A DNA stretch of 64,000 bases from Desulfuromonadales bacterium (lineage in GTDB: Bacteria; Desulfobacterota; Desulfuromonadia; Geobacterales; Pseudopelobacteraceae): positions 186,001 through 250,000 of the forward strand of contig DUZS01000001.1 in NCBI GenBank assembly GCA_013349405.1. The letters run 5' to 3'. Under the pieces are notes generated by a model. It was not told where the DNA came from. It ran no database searches and worked only from the letters and a program-made list of their open reading frames with translations. A program made the translations under genes and the position numbers. Positions 56,399 to 64,000 of the stretch are shown here, in pieces (the first letter of the stretch is position 1; each line of letters begins with the position of its first letter).

Positions 56399-57571
56399 AT
56401 GAGAGATGTGTATCTGATTGGCATCGGCCAGACAAAGATGACGAAAAATGCCGGAATTCGTGGGCGGTATATGGCTGAGGAGGCCATGGAAAAAGCGGTT
56501 GCACACGCAGGAATCGACTGGAAGCAGATCGGTATCCTTGTTACCGGCAATATGACCGCCGGCAGACTGACACATCAACAGCAGTTAGGGGCTTTGCATG
56601 CGGATGTGGTCGGTCTGCGCGGCATTGAGGCGGCAACGGTAGAAGCGGCCTGTGGTTCGGGAGCTGCTGCAACACGCTGGGGAGTGATGGCCGTCGGAGG
56701 TGGTTTTCACGATGTAGCCCTTGTTTGCGGCAGTGAGCGGATGACTCAGGCACCTCTCGAAGATACGACCGCCGCTCTGGCAACGGCAGCAGACTGGGAA
56801 CTTGAAGGCATCAATGGCGAATCGTTCGTTTCTTTGAATGCCCGCCTTATGAAACAGTATATGCAGACCTATGGCGTTACAGCACAAGACTTCGGACACT
56901 TTGCGATTACCGCCCACGACAACGGCTTTACCAATCCGCATGGATTCCTCCATAAAAAAATAGATATGGAGATGTACCTTCACTCCCGTATGCTGGTGGA
57001 TCCGGTCAAGCTGCTTGATGCTCCCCCGATTTGTGATGGCGCCGCATCGATTGTTCTCGCAACCAAGGAAGTCGCCCGGGCGGCGCATCGCCAGGGTCTG
57101 CCGATGATAAAGATAGCCGGCTCCGCCATTGGCACAGACTCGCTTGCCCTTGATGCACGTCGTGATATGATGGTACTTGACGGTGCGGCGCTGTCTACGC
57201 GCAGAGCCATGGCTGATGCCGGAGTCCGGCATGAGGATATCGACATCTTTGAACTGCATGACGCCTACACGATCATTACGACCTTAAGTCTTGAAGCGGC
57301 CGGTTTCGCAGAAAAAGGTAAGGGAGTACACTTCGGCAAGGATGGTGAAATCTCTCGTACGGGCAAACTGCCCATATCGACGTTCGGCGGACTCAAGTCC
57401 CGTGGGCATCCTGTCGGAGCAACCGGGGTGTATCAGTTGGTGGAAACGTATATGCAGCTGACCGGCACTGCCGGCGAAAATCAGGTGCCGGATCCGGAGT
57501 TCGCCCTTGTCCAGAATATCGGGGGAACCGGCGCAACCGTTGTCAGTCACATTTTGCAACGCTGCTCATAA
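56399..57571 (+). CDS. Thiolase-superfamily enzyme (SCP-x/acetyl-CoA acetyltransferase type)
   Basis: The 390-residue thiolase has nucleophile Cys85 (EAACGSGAA), HDAY in ELHDAYTI, and GLKSRGHPVGATG with the second-site His; the last Cys of degradative thiolases (CxG) is replaced by NIGGTGA, typical of the SCP2-thiolase-like branch. It may act on acetoacetyl-CoA or a longer 3-oxoacyl-CoA, or in some relatives need a partner OB-fold protein (none is seen here). AAGGAG precedes ATG at 56399, 34 bases after the carboxylase, and the reductase gene follows, so the three form an operon. Confidence 0.88.
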   Translation: MRDVYLIGIGQTKMTKNAGIRGRYMAEEAMEKAVAHAGIDWKQIGILVTGNMTAGRLTHQQQLGALHADVVGLRGIEAATVEAACGSGAAATRWGVMAVGGGFHDVALVCGSERMTQAPLEDTTAALATAADWELEGINGESFVSLNARLMKQYMQTYGVTAQDFGHFAITAHDNGFTNPHGFLHKKIDMEMYLHSRMLVDPVKLLDAPPICDGAASIVLATKEVARAAHRQGLPMIKIAGSAIGTDSLALDARRDMMVLDGAALSTRRAMADAGVRHEDIDIFELHDAYTIITTLSLEAAGFAEKGKGVHFGKDGEISRTGKLPISTFGGLKSRGHPVGATGVYQLVETYMQLTGTAGENQVPDPEFALVQNIGGTGATVVSHILQRCS

Positions 57572-57603
57572 AAGAGAAATTATAATTTATTAAGGAGAAC
57601 GAC

Positions 57604-58440
57604 ATGGGAGTTATGGATCTTACTCAAGACGACAATGTTTCAAAACGAACCGGCAACAAGCTCGCAGGGCGCGTCGCGTACGTCACGGGAGGCACCCGGG
57701 GCATCGGTGCGTCGATATGTCGCAGCCTTGCCAGCCAGGGAGCGATAATCGCCGCCGGATACACCGGAAATGAAAAGGCAGCGGGCGAGTTTCGTGATAC
57801 TTTCACCGCGACATACGACACGTCAGTCAGCGTGCATAAGGGAAATCTGGGGGAGCCGGCCGACTGCCGCCGCACCATCGATGAGGTGATTGAGATGCAT
57901 GGCCGGCTCGACATCCTCGTCAATAATGCCGGCATCACCTGTGATAAAACCGTGCTCAAGATGATGGATGACGATTGGTTCAGCGTGCTCAATGTGAATC
58001 TGTCCGGCGTGTTCTTCCTCTCCCAGGCGGCTCTGCGTCACATGGCCGAGCGCGGCAGCGGACGCATTGTCAACGTTTCAAGCGTTATCGGGGAGATGGG
58101 CAATATCGGTCAGGCGAACTACGCCGCATCAAAGTCGGGACTGTTCGGTTTGACCAAGACGCTCGCCCGGGAAGCTGCCTCATTGCTTGCCCGGTCGGGG
58201 AAACTGACCGACCCTGATGGGATTGGCCTTACCATCAACACGATCACTCCCGGATTTGTATCAACGGAAATGCTCGAGCATATTCCCGAAAAGGTGATGC
58301 AGAAGATTCTGTCCCAGATTCCGCTTGGTAGACTTGGCAAGCCGGAAGAGGTGGCGCGCGTTGTTCATTTCCTCGCTGCCGATGCGTCCTCCTACATTAC
58401 CGGGCAGGTCTGGGGAGTGAATGGCGGCATGGATATGTGA
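57604..58440 (+). CDS. phaB: Acetoacetyl-CoA reductase (PhaB-like SDR)
   Basis: The 278-residue short-chain dehydrogenase has TGGTRGIG, NNAGIT and YAASKSG, and closely matches the PhaB signature (AAGYTGNEKAA, GITCDKTVLKMMDDDW). It should reduce acetoacetyl-CoA to (R)-3-hydroxybutyryl-CoA with NADPH, the monomer for PhaEC. An insert (SLLARSGKLTDPDGIG) occurs between the active-site helix and the TPG motif, giving a longer chain than the usual 247. GGAG precedes the ATG. A terminator follows. Confident as a family; PhaB rather than FabG rests on the signature. Confidence 0.85.
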   Translation: MGVMDLTQDDNVSKRTGNKLAGRVAYVTGGTRGIGASICRSLASQGAIIAAGYTGNEKAAGEFRDTFTATYDTSVSVHKGNLGEPADCRRTIDEVIEMHGRLDILVNNAGITCDKTVLKMMDDDWFSVLNVNLSGVFFLSQAALRHMAERGSGRIVNVSSVIGEMGNIGQANYAASKSGLFGLTKTLAREAASLLARSGKLTDPDGIGLTINTITPGFVSTEMLEHIPEKVMQKILSQIPLGRLGKPEEVARVVHFLAADASSYITGQVWGVNGGMDM

Positions 58441-58466
58441 TTGCGTATTGTCTTGCCAGAAAAAAC

Positions 58467-58505
58467 AAAACGCCCTGCTTCGACAAAAAAAGCGGGGCGT
58501 TTTTG
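58467..58505 (+). terminator. Rho-independent terminator
   Basis: AAAACGCCCTGCTT pairs with AAGCGGGGCGTTTT (one mismatch) around an 8-9-base loop, followed by T residues. It ends the carboxylase-thiolase-reductase operon and, on the other strand, the ABC binding-protein gene. Confidence 0.85.
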
Positions 58506-58523
58506 TTTTTGCGTTGGTGCCGA

Positions 58524-59519
58524 CTATTTTTTAGTCAGGATCCCATTTTTTATGACCTTGTTAGCGCTGGTAATAATGTCCTGCGGGATGGTCAAGCCGA
58601 GCTGCCTGGCCACATCGAGATTAACGAGAAGGTCCGTATCCAACGTTTTTGTCATAAAACGGGTTGGAATCCGCTCCCCCTTTTTCCCCTTGAGGATTTC
58701 ATCAATCAATTTCCCGGTGGCCCGCCCCATCTTGTAGTAGTCGAATCCCCACGCCATCATGACTGGGTGCGGTTCTGCTGAAGTAGTGTCTGCCGACATG
58801 ATCGGCACCCTGTGTTTCAACGCGACTTCAGTTACGGAACTCATGGCGGAAACAACCGTGTTATCGGTGCTTATATAGAGCGCATCGACGCGCCCGATGA
58901 TCGACTGGGCTGCCTGCTTCACTTCAGCAGACTTCGTAACGGTAGTTTCCACGTACTCGATTCCAAGCTCCTTGCAGGACTGTTTGACAACGCCGGCGAT
59001 AACGGCGCCATTTACCTCGGAGCCGGTGTAGATGTGGCCGAGCCGTTTAATTTTTTTGACCTTAAGCAGCAGTTCGATCTGTTTTTTGACCGGTGTCATG
59101 TTGGAATACCCGGTAACGAACATCTCGCCTTTGTCCAGGGAAGCGACCAGACCCGCCCTTACCGGATCGGTAATACCGGAAAAAACGACCGGCGTGTCTT
59201 TCAGGGTTTTAACCAGCGCCTGGGCCGTCGGAGTGGCAACGCCGACAGCCAGGGTAACCTTTTCCGACTGGAATTTTTTCGCTATGGCTGCGGCGGTCGT
59301 GATGTCGCCGTTGGCATTTTGCAGGTCATACTCAACGGGAACTTTCAGATCGGCGAGTTCATCCTGGATGCCTTTCACGATCGCATTCAGCGCGGGGTGT
59401 GATACAACCTGGGAAATGCCGATGAGCGGCTTCTCCGGCGATGATGCTGCCGCTGTTGCTGCAAGAAATGAAAAAGAAACCAAAAAAAATGACAGTACCA
59501 TGCTGATTCTTTGTTTCAT
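58524..59519 (-). CDS. ABC-type substrate-binding protein (TrpX/YtlA-like), orphan
   Basis: The 331-residue product has a signal peptide (ending TAAA|SSP) and a type I periplasmic-binding fold: IGISQVVSHPALNAIVKGIQDEL, the ABC_sub_bind hallmark, plus VFSGITDPVRAGLV and TDNTVVSAM. Known relatives bind tryptophan, tyrosine or other aromatic compounds. GGAGGGG precedes ATG at 59519; the frame open from 59558 has no site. No permease or ATPase gene is next to it, so its partner lies elsewhere or it acts as a sensor. Confidence 0.87.
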   Translation of the reverse strand: MKQRISMVLSFFLVSFSFLAATAAASSPEKPLIGISQVVSHPALNAIVKGIQDELADLKVPVEYDLQNANGDITTAAAIAKKFQSEKVTLAVGVATPTAQALVKTLKDTPVVFSGITDPVRAGLVASLDKGEMFVTGYSNMTPVKKQIELLLKVKKIKRLGHIYTGSEVNGAVIAGVVKQSCKELGIEYVETTVTKSAEVKQAAQSIIGRVDALYISTDNTVVSAMSSVTEVALKHRVPIMSADTTSAEPHPVMMAWGFDYYKMGRATGKLIDEILKGKKGERIPTRFMTKTLDTDLLVNLDVARQLGLTIPQDIITSANKVIKNGILTKK

Positions 59520-59583
59520 CGAATCCCCTCCTGTGATGGTATAGGTATGCTGTTGCATAGTTCAAGAGAGCATGCGGTGAAGA

Positions 59584-60657
59584 CTATTCTCCGCAGGCAG
59601 CTGTTTCCAGAAATGAGCGGCTGAGACCGACCTCTTCTCCTGCCCGCAGAATTTCTTCCCACGTGACCTCTTCGATTTGAATTCCTGTTGCCGACCGCTC
59701 GGCAAACTTCTGTCGCTCCGGATCACCGGCCACCATTACCGCCCCGCCAGGAACAGACGGAGGCGACGCTTTTACATAATTGACGACGGCGTCTATTTCC
59801 GCCTGCATCCAGGCATGGTCAACCAGGCGGCGAGGGTCAACGACAAAGGTCAGCATGTTGTTGACGATACCGCCAAGCCGTGGATTGCCGGGCTGAATGG
59901 TGCCGCCTCCTGTCAGTACGCCGGCGAGAAGTTCACAGAAGAGGGCGAGGCCGAACCCCTTGTGTTCCCCGAACGGGAGCAGTGCCCCCCGTGGCTGCTG
60001 GAATATCACCCGTGGATCGGTAGTCGGTTCTCCTCCGGCGTCGAGGAGTTGTCCCGCCGCGACAGATTCGCCGCGGTTCATGGCAACTCTGGCTTTGCCG
60101 ATGGGTATCCTGCTGGTGGCCATGTCAAGCAGGATCGACGGGGTGGATGCGGTTTCCGGCATTGCCATGCAGACCGGATTGGTTGAATAGCGGGCGTCTC
60201 TGCCGCCGAAAGGGGCAACGACCGGATCATGATCGATGACATTGACAAAATGAAGTGAAACGACTCCTGCCGCAATGCTCTGCTCGCCATAGGTGCCGAC
60301 TCTGCCGATATGATGGGCGTTACGGAGCGCCATGACTACCAGGCCGGTTTCACGGCAGCGTTGAATGGCGGCTGTCATCGCCTCGGCGGCGACTCTCTGG
60401 CCGTAGCCTCTTTGGCCGTCGAACACCAGGATCGCGCCGTCATCGCGGATCAGAGTGGCCGCCGTGCCGGGGCGCAAAATTCCTCTCTGCACATTTCTGA
60501 CATAGGTAGGGAGCATGCCGACGCCATGGCTGTCATGGCCGGTCAGGTTGGCCCTGACAAGATGCTCGGCGACGAGGTGTGCTTCTGCGTCGTCACTGCC
60601 GCTCCGGAGTAAAATAGCGTGTATCACGTTTTCCAGCTGCTGCCCGGCGATACGCAT
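59584..60657 (-). CDS. Ldh2/malate dehydrogenase-family oxidoreductase
   Basis: The 357-residue protein belongs to the MDH2/LDH2 family (NAD(P)-dependent 2-hydroxyacid or ureidoglycolate dehydrogenases): the DSHGVGMLP motif with the catalytic His (residue 47), RNAHHIGRVGTYGE, and DMATSRIPIGKARVA. It likely oxidises or makes malate, lactate, sulfolactate or a related acid. AAGGA precedes ATG at 60657; a GTG at 60663 is the alternative. It stands 64 bases from the ABC binding-protein start in the same direction and could be its co-transcribed partner. Confidence 0.88.
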   Translation of the reverse strand: MRIAGQQLENVIHAILLRSGSDDAEAHLVAEHLVRANLTGHDSHGVGMLPTYVRNVQRGILRPGTAATLIRDDGAILVFDGQRGYGQRVAAEAMTAAIQRCRETGLVVMALRNAHHIGRVGTYGEQSIAAGVVSLHFVNVIDHDPVVAPFGGRDARYSTNPVCMAMPETASTPSILLDMATSRIPIGKARVAMNRGESVAAGQLLDAGGEPTTDPRVIFQQPRGALLPFGEHKGFGLALFCELLAGVLTGGGTIQPGNPRLGGIVNNMLTFVVDPRRLVDHAWMQAEIDAVVNYVKASPPSVPGGAVMVAGDPERQKFAERSATGIQIEEVTWEEILRAGEEVGLSRSFLETAACGE

Positions 60658-60794
60658 CGGCACTGTTCCTTACAGACGGCAGTTCAACCGGCTGATTTTA
60701 TAGCGGTAATCTTTAAGAAGACGTGGATGTGTTATGCAGAAGAATGTCTGTGCTGTCAAGAAAATGAAGCGCCGGGCTTTTCGTCGTATTGAGC

Positions 60795-60831
60795 AAAAAA
60801 ATAACCCTCTGGAAGCCGGAGGGTTATTTTT
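60795..60831. terminator. Bidirectional terminator
   Basis: AAAAATAACCCTC and GAGGGTTATTTTT form a long stem with an 8-9-base loop and T-rich ends on both strands. It separates the Ldh2-type gene from the CBS gene; on the minus strand it ends the CBS transcript. Confidence 0.85.
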
Positions 60832-60913
60832 CAGCTGTTTTTAATAGAGATGGCAGATCAATTTACTGGTAACGATCAGGTCTTTTTCAATGTAGTGATA
60901 AACAATAAAAAAA

Positions 60914-61399
60914 TTAAATTTTATTTAATTCTCTATGGAGAAGATTCCTGAGATTCTTGTCCGACTGGACATCATCAAGTATCGATTGAAGAGAATTTAT
61001 TTTTATAGTCTGTTCTGCGATGATCAGCTTCACCACATCACCGATTGATACCACTCCGGTGACACGCCCATTCTCGACGACCGGTAGATGGCGCACCTGC
61101 TTCTCCGTCATCAGGTCAATACACTCTTTTGCAGAGCTGTTGAGCGTTACCGTGATGACTTTGTCGGTCATAATATCTCTGACCAGTGTCTCATTGGACG
61201 ATCTGCCCATCAATAATACTTTACGGGCGTAATCGCGCTCTGAGAGTATGCCTACCAGAGTTTCTCCGTCCATTACAGGGAGTGCTCCGACATTTTTTTC
61301 TGCCATAAAAGTAATAGCTTCTAACACTGTCGCGTCAGGAGCAATCGAAAAAACACTCACTTCTTCTTTCGTCTGCTGAACATCCTTTACTAATTTCAT
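60914..61399 (-). CDS. Tandem CBS-domain protein
   Basis: The 161-residue protein is two CBS domains (about residues 15-75 and 80-135), with the GALPVMDGETLVGILSERDYAR and RHLPVVENGRVTGVVSIGDVVK motifs. CBS pairs bind adenine nucleotides and usually act as energy or ligand sensors; stand-alone ones bind partner proteins. A short helix follows. GGAGG precedes the start. It lies between the phasin and Ldh2-type genes, and no partner can be named. Confidence 0.92.
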   Translation of the reverse strand: MKLVKDVQQTKEEVSVFSIAPDATVLEAITFMAEKNVGALPVMDGETLVGILSERDYARKVLLMGRSSNETLVRDIMTDKVITVTLNSSAKECIDLMTEKQVRHLPVVENGRVTGVVSIGDVVKLIIAEQTIKINSLQSILDDVQSDKNLRNLLHRELNKI

Positions 61400-61509
61400 A
61401 GTTGTTTCCTCCGGAAAATATAATTATTTTTCGCAGATTCTAGCAACTCATCAAGCAGTAGTAAAGCATCATTTTCTCATTTTCATAATATTGTTCTCTT
61501 TTTCAAATG

Positions 61510-61564
61510 ACAACGGCAGTCACTGCGTCCTGGTACCAACCTTGATCGCACTGCTGCCGTTGCT
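61510..61564 (-). terminator. Hairpin downstream of second phasin
   Basis: CAACGGCAG and CTGCCGTTG pair perfectly, extended by CACTGCG/CGCA, about 20 bases after the phasin stop on the minus strand. The T-run is weak (GTCATTTG), so termination is probable but not certain. Confidence 0.6.
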
Positions 61565-61584
61565 TGTTTTTTTAAAAAGAGGAC

Positions 61585-62112
61585 TTATTTTGCAGCTTTC
61601 TTTTCACTCTTAGGAGCTTCAGCAGCTAATTCACCCATGACTTTACGAGCCAGCGCAAAATTCTGGGTTACTAAATTCTGGAAACCCTGGTAGTTGCTGT
61701 TCAGTGTTCCGTTCCAGAAATCGACAACCGGTCTGGCTTCTTTCGGGAGTTGCTCGCTTGCTTTTTTGAGCAGTTCGTTGGTCTCTTTCTGTAACGCGTC
61801 TACCTGATTGAAGGCACTGTTGTAGAGGCTTTCGATAGCCTCAAGGCCTTTAACTGAAGCATTAGGGCTGGTCCAATCGATTTCCAGGCCGGATTCAACA
61901 AATTTTTTCTGGCTGGTGAGGCCCTTCTCATTTTCTTTGAAGAAAAGATCAACGACCTTTTTCCCTTCTTCAGGAACATTTGCAGTCGCATCAAGAATCT
62001 GATTTGCTGTTTTTGCGGCCTGGCTTGAAATTGTGCTGAGGGCTTCAAAACTCTCTTTTACGGTTTTTTTGTTGAAGTCTAAAATTTCCTGGGCAACATT
62101 CTGTTTTGTCAT
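61585..62112 (-). CDS. Phasin-family PHA granule protein
   Basis: This 175-residue helical protein is a paralogue of the phasin at 45543. They share SFEALSTISSQA/SFDALNTISGQA, VPEEGKKVV/FPEEGKKAV, LEAIESLYNSAFNQV/LEAIESFYNDAFSQV, and NFALARKV/NFALAKKV. It should coat PHA granules. AAGGAGA precedes ATG at 62112; the frame open from 62175 has no site. It is divergent from the thiolase operon at 62453, which feeds PHA, and has a very AT-rich upstream region like the other phasin. Confidence 0.88.
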   Translation of the reverse strand: MTKQNVAQEILDFNKKTVKESFEALSTISSQAAKTANQILDATANVPEEGKKVVDLFFKENEKGLTSQKKFVESGLEIDWTSPNASVKGLEAIESLYNSAFNQVDALQKETNELLKKASEQLPKEARPVVDFWNGTLNSNYQGFQNLVTQNFALARKVMGELAAEAPKSEKKAAK

Positions 62113-62389
62113 TTTCTGTCTCCTTTTTTTTGTTTTTTTGTAAGATTGGAGCACTCTCCCGAGGGCAATAAACAATATTTAAACAAAAAATAAATAAATG
62201 TCAAGAAAATAAGTGCAAATAAAATAATTATTATTTATGGATTGTTCGCCTATCTCCGCTTGACATATAAATCGGTATAGTGGTACTTATTTACTCTAAT
62301 AGGGTTTTTTCTTAATTCAAGCGATATGTAAACAATGTATGCGTTCAATGCGAATGAATTCTCATAAGATATAAAGTTGTTTTATAGAC
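62113..62389. other. AT-rich divergent region, phasin side
   Basis: No gene seen. The stretch is strongly AT-rich, with poly-A/T blocks at 62160-62240 and a short TTGACA-like element at 62261. It should hold the phasin promoter on the minus strand. Confidence 0.4.
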
Positions 62390-62420
62390 GCTTGACATGT
62401 ACGTAAACTGAAAGTATATT
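62390..62420 (+). promoter_or_regulatory. Promoter/operator of the thiolase operon, shared with 37992
   Basis: Perfect TTGACA (62392-62397), a 17-base spacer and TATATT (62415-62420) form a strong promoter. Bases 62390-62412 match the mutase-operon promoter at 20 of 23 positions, including the ACGTAAAC block. A TATAG-N2-GCTTGAC prefix is also close between the two. Confidence 0.65.
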
Positions 62421-62452
62421 TCAGTAAATTTTCTCAGGTAGAGGAGCATTTC

Positions 62453-63628
62453 ATGGATGAGGTGTATGTAGTAGAAGCATTGCGAACGCCCTTTGGCTCA
62501 TTTGGCGGTGTGTTATCCGATATTGAAGCACCACAACTCGCGGCCACAGTTATAAAGAGCCTGTTGGAAAAAACCGGTCTGCCGGTCGAGGCTGTCAGTG
62601 AAGTTATTATCGGTCAGGTTCTTTCCAGTGGTTGCGGGCAGGCGCCGGCGCGTCAGGCAATGCGCGCTGCAGGGCTTCCTGACTCCACCCATGCCATGAC
62701 CATCAATAAAGTCTGCGGGAGCGGGTTGAAGGCGTTTATGCTTGCCAGCGACAGCATAAAACTTGGTGAATCCGAGGTGGTCATCGCCGGTGGTATGGAG
62801 AATATGAGTCTGGCGCCGTACATGCTCACGAAAGGTCGCAACGGCTATCGCATGGGACATGGCTCACTACTAGATCTTCTGGTCTACGACGGTTTGCAGG
62901 ACCCCTATACGGGGCGTCATATGGGTGAAATCGGCGAGGAGAGTGCCGGGCGTGCCGCTCTGACCCGTGAGGAACAGGATGCTTTTGCGGTACGTTCATA
63001 TGAACGCTCACAGGCGGCTGTTACGGGTGGTATTTTTGCCGATGAGATTGTTCCCGTTGTAAAAAAAGGGAAGAAAGGTGATGAAATAGTTGATAGTGAC
63101 GAAGAGCCGTTCAGAGGTGATTCCAGCAAGTTCGGGCAGCTCAGGGCAGCATTTAAGAAGGATGGTACGATCACCGCCGGAAACGCGTCGACCATCAACG
63201 ATGGGGCTGCTCTTGGTCTGTTGACCAACGAGGCCGGCCTCAAAAAATACGGATTCAAGGCGAAAGCCCGTATGGTCGCTTCCGCCACGGCCAGCCGCCA
63301 TCCGGATTATTTCCCTGAGGCTCCGATGAGTGCTATTGAAAATGTCTGTGCCAGAGCGGGACTTTCTCTTGGCGACATCGATCTGTTTGAAATTAACGAG
63401 GCTTTTGCCTCGGTGCCTTTGCTGGCCATCAAAAATCTGAATATCCCGATTGAGAAGGTAAACGTCAATGGTGGCGCATGTTCAATCGGCCATCCTCTGG
63501 GTGCCAGTGGAGCCCGTCTGGCAGCGACAATCATTCGCGAACTGCATCGTCGCCAACTGCGTTACGGCCTGGCTACCCTCTGTATCGGCGGCGGTGAAGC
63601 GGTAGCGGTAATTTTTGAAAGGGTATAG
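62453..63628 (+). CDS. Acetyl-CoA C-acetyltransferase (PhaA/AtoB type)
   Basis: The 391-residue thiolase joins two acetyl-CoA into acetoacetyl-CoA, or splits it. Nucleophile Cys88 (NKVCGSGLK), the NEAFAS motif, GGACSIGHPLGASGAR (second-site His) and the CIGGG end with the second catalytic Cys are all present, in the order and length of PhaA/AtoB. GAGGAG precedes the ATG. It is the first gene after the shared promoter/operator, and the next gene is a 3-hydroxyacyl-CoA dehydrogenase, so the direction may be butyrate metabolism, PHA, or both. Confidence 0.95.
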   Translation: MDEVYVVEALRTPFGSFGGVLSDIEAPQLAATVIKSLLEKTGLPVEAVSEVIIGQVLSSGCGQAPARQAMRAAGLPDSTHAMTINKVCGSGLKAFMLASDSIKLGESEVVIAGGMENMSLAPYMLTKGRNGYRMGHGSLLDLLVYDGLQDPYTGRHMGEIGEESAGRAALTREEQDAFAVRSYERSQAAVTGGIFADEIVPVVKKGKKGDEIVDSDEEPFRGDSSKFGQLRAAFKKDGTITAGNASTINDGAALGLLTNEAGLKKYGFKAKARMVASATASRHPDYFPEAPMSAIENVCARAGLSLGDIDLFEINEAFASVPLLAIKNLNIPIEKVNVNGGACSIGHPLGASGARLAATIIRELHRRQLRYGLATLCIGGGEAVAVIFERV

Positions 63629-63637
63629 GGGGAATAA

Positions 63638-64000
63638 ATGATCACGTCAATTGGAGTTCTCGGTGCAGGACAGATGGGCAACGGCATCGCTCATGTTTTT
63701 GCCCAGCAGGGCTATCAGGTAGTACTGTTTGATATTGCCCAGAATCAGTTGGACAGGGCGCTTGTAACGATACAACAGAATCTGGAACGGCAGGTAAAAA
63801 AAGGTGCATTACCGGAATCGCTGGTTGGTGAAACGCTTGGTCGGATAACGGTCACCCAGGACATGAACGGCCTGGCGAATGTCGATTTTGCCGTAGAGGC
63901 GGTGACCGAGCATGAGCCGCTCAAGCTGGAAATTTTCCGGAAACTCGACGGGATCGTAAAAGCGGGGTCAATCCTTGCCTCGAACACATCATCCATTCCG
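63638..64000 (+). CDS. 3-hydroxybutyryl-CoA dehydrogenase (N-terminal part, runs off window)
   Basis: The 121 residues seen start MITSIGVLGAGQMGNGIA, the GxGxMG NAD-binding motif of the HbdA/PaaH family, and go on to VDFAVEAVTEHEPLKLEIFRKLD and SNTSSIP, all in the family order. The enzyme should oxidise (S)-3-hydroxybutyryl-CoA to acetoacetyl-CoA or the reverse. GGGGGAA precedes the ATG, nine bases after the thiolase stop, so the two are one operon. The frame is open to the last base; the rest lies beyond the window. Confidence 0.92.
   Translation, partial: MITSIGVLGAGQMGNGIAHVFAQQGYQVVLFDIAQNQLDRALVTIQQNLERQVKKGALPESLVGETLGRITVTQDMNGLANVDFAVEAVTEHEPLKLEIFRKLDGIVKAGSILASNTSSIP

Noticed and set aside
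58524-60657. Possible complete ABC transporter operon
   Set aside because: Only a binding protein and a dehydrogenase are present; no permease or ATPase gene is seen.

Overview
This window looks like chromosome from a Geobacter-type bacterium (Desulfuromonadia/Geobacterales). The evidence is the number of periplasmic and surface multiheme c-type cytochromes, a porin-cytochrome cluster with a rhodanese-like lipoprotein resembling the ext conduits of Geobacter, tandem GEMM-I riboswitches of the Geobacter type, a B12-dependent fused acyl-CoA mutase and a class III polyhydroxyalkanoate (PHA) pathway. No rRNA, convincing tRNA, CRISPR array or prophage was seen.

Layout. 1-2.7 kb: end of a redox operon (NrfD-type membrane subunit, four-cluster ferredoxin, triheme cytochrome) and a Lys/Glu-rich exported protein. 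2.7-11 kb: LysR regulator divergent from a putative outer-membrane electron conduit (small exported protein, rhodanese-like lipoprotein, porin, 12-heme lipoprotein cytochrome, 9-heme cytochrome, Tat-type Rieske protein), then an opposing DsrE-like protein. 11-12 kb: Phd/VapC toxin-antitoxin pair. 12.2-18.6 kb: an island of secreted surface proteins (BNR-repeat, LamG, Ig-like) mixed with mobile debris: a broken REP-associated transposase, a 69-bp duplicated element, a 435-bp element bounded by perfect 19-bp inverted repeats, and two tandem GEMM-I riboswitches with terminators. 19-25.6 kb: MoxR/VWA operon, DUF4143 ATPase, two more toxin-antitoxin pairs, queC. 25.6-37.9 kb: mostly housekeeping (DUF507 pair, lytic transglycosylase, mutS, cNMP-regulated anion transporter, two hexaheme cytochromes, RRM protein, amidase, peroxiredoxin, rubrerythrin-like protein). 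38-43.8 kb: fused isobutyryl-CoA-type mutase with neighbours. 43.8-44.5 kb: RelB/RelE pair. 45.5-64 kb: PHA and acyl-CoA metabolism (two phasins, a probable PHA regulator, phaE, phaC, two reductases, two thiolases, a single-chain biotin carboxylase, 3-hydroxyacyl-CoA dehydrogenase), plus MipA, an ABC binding protein, an Ldh2-type dehydrogenase and a CBS protein.

How it fits together. The right half is a carbon-storage and short-chain acyl-CoA module: thiolase and reductase feed PhaEC, phasins coat granules, and the mutase, carboxylase and dehydrogenase interconvert C4 acyl-CoAs. A nearly identical promoter/operator precedes both the mutase operon and the thiolase operon, suggesting one regulon. 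The left half is extracellular electron transfer and surface biology, partly under cyclic-dinucleotide riboswitch control.

The most interesting leads are the tandem riboswitches and their secreted-lectin operon, the Rieske/rhodanese/porin-cytochrome cluster, the single-chain carboxylase with an unfamiliar 400-residue insert, the Cys-cluster insertion in PhaC, the shared operator, and the 435-bp inverted-repeat element with its 87-residue orphan gene. All identifications are by reading the sequence; no database search was possible.
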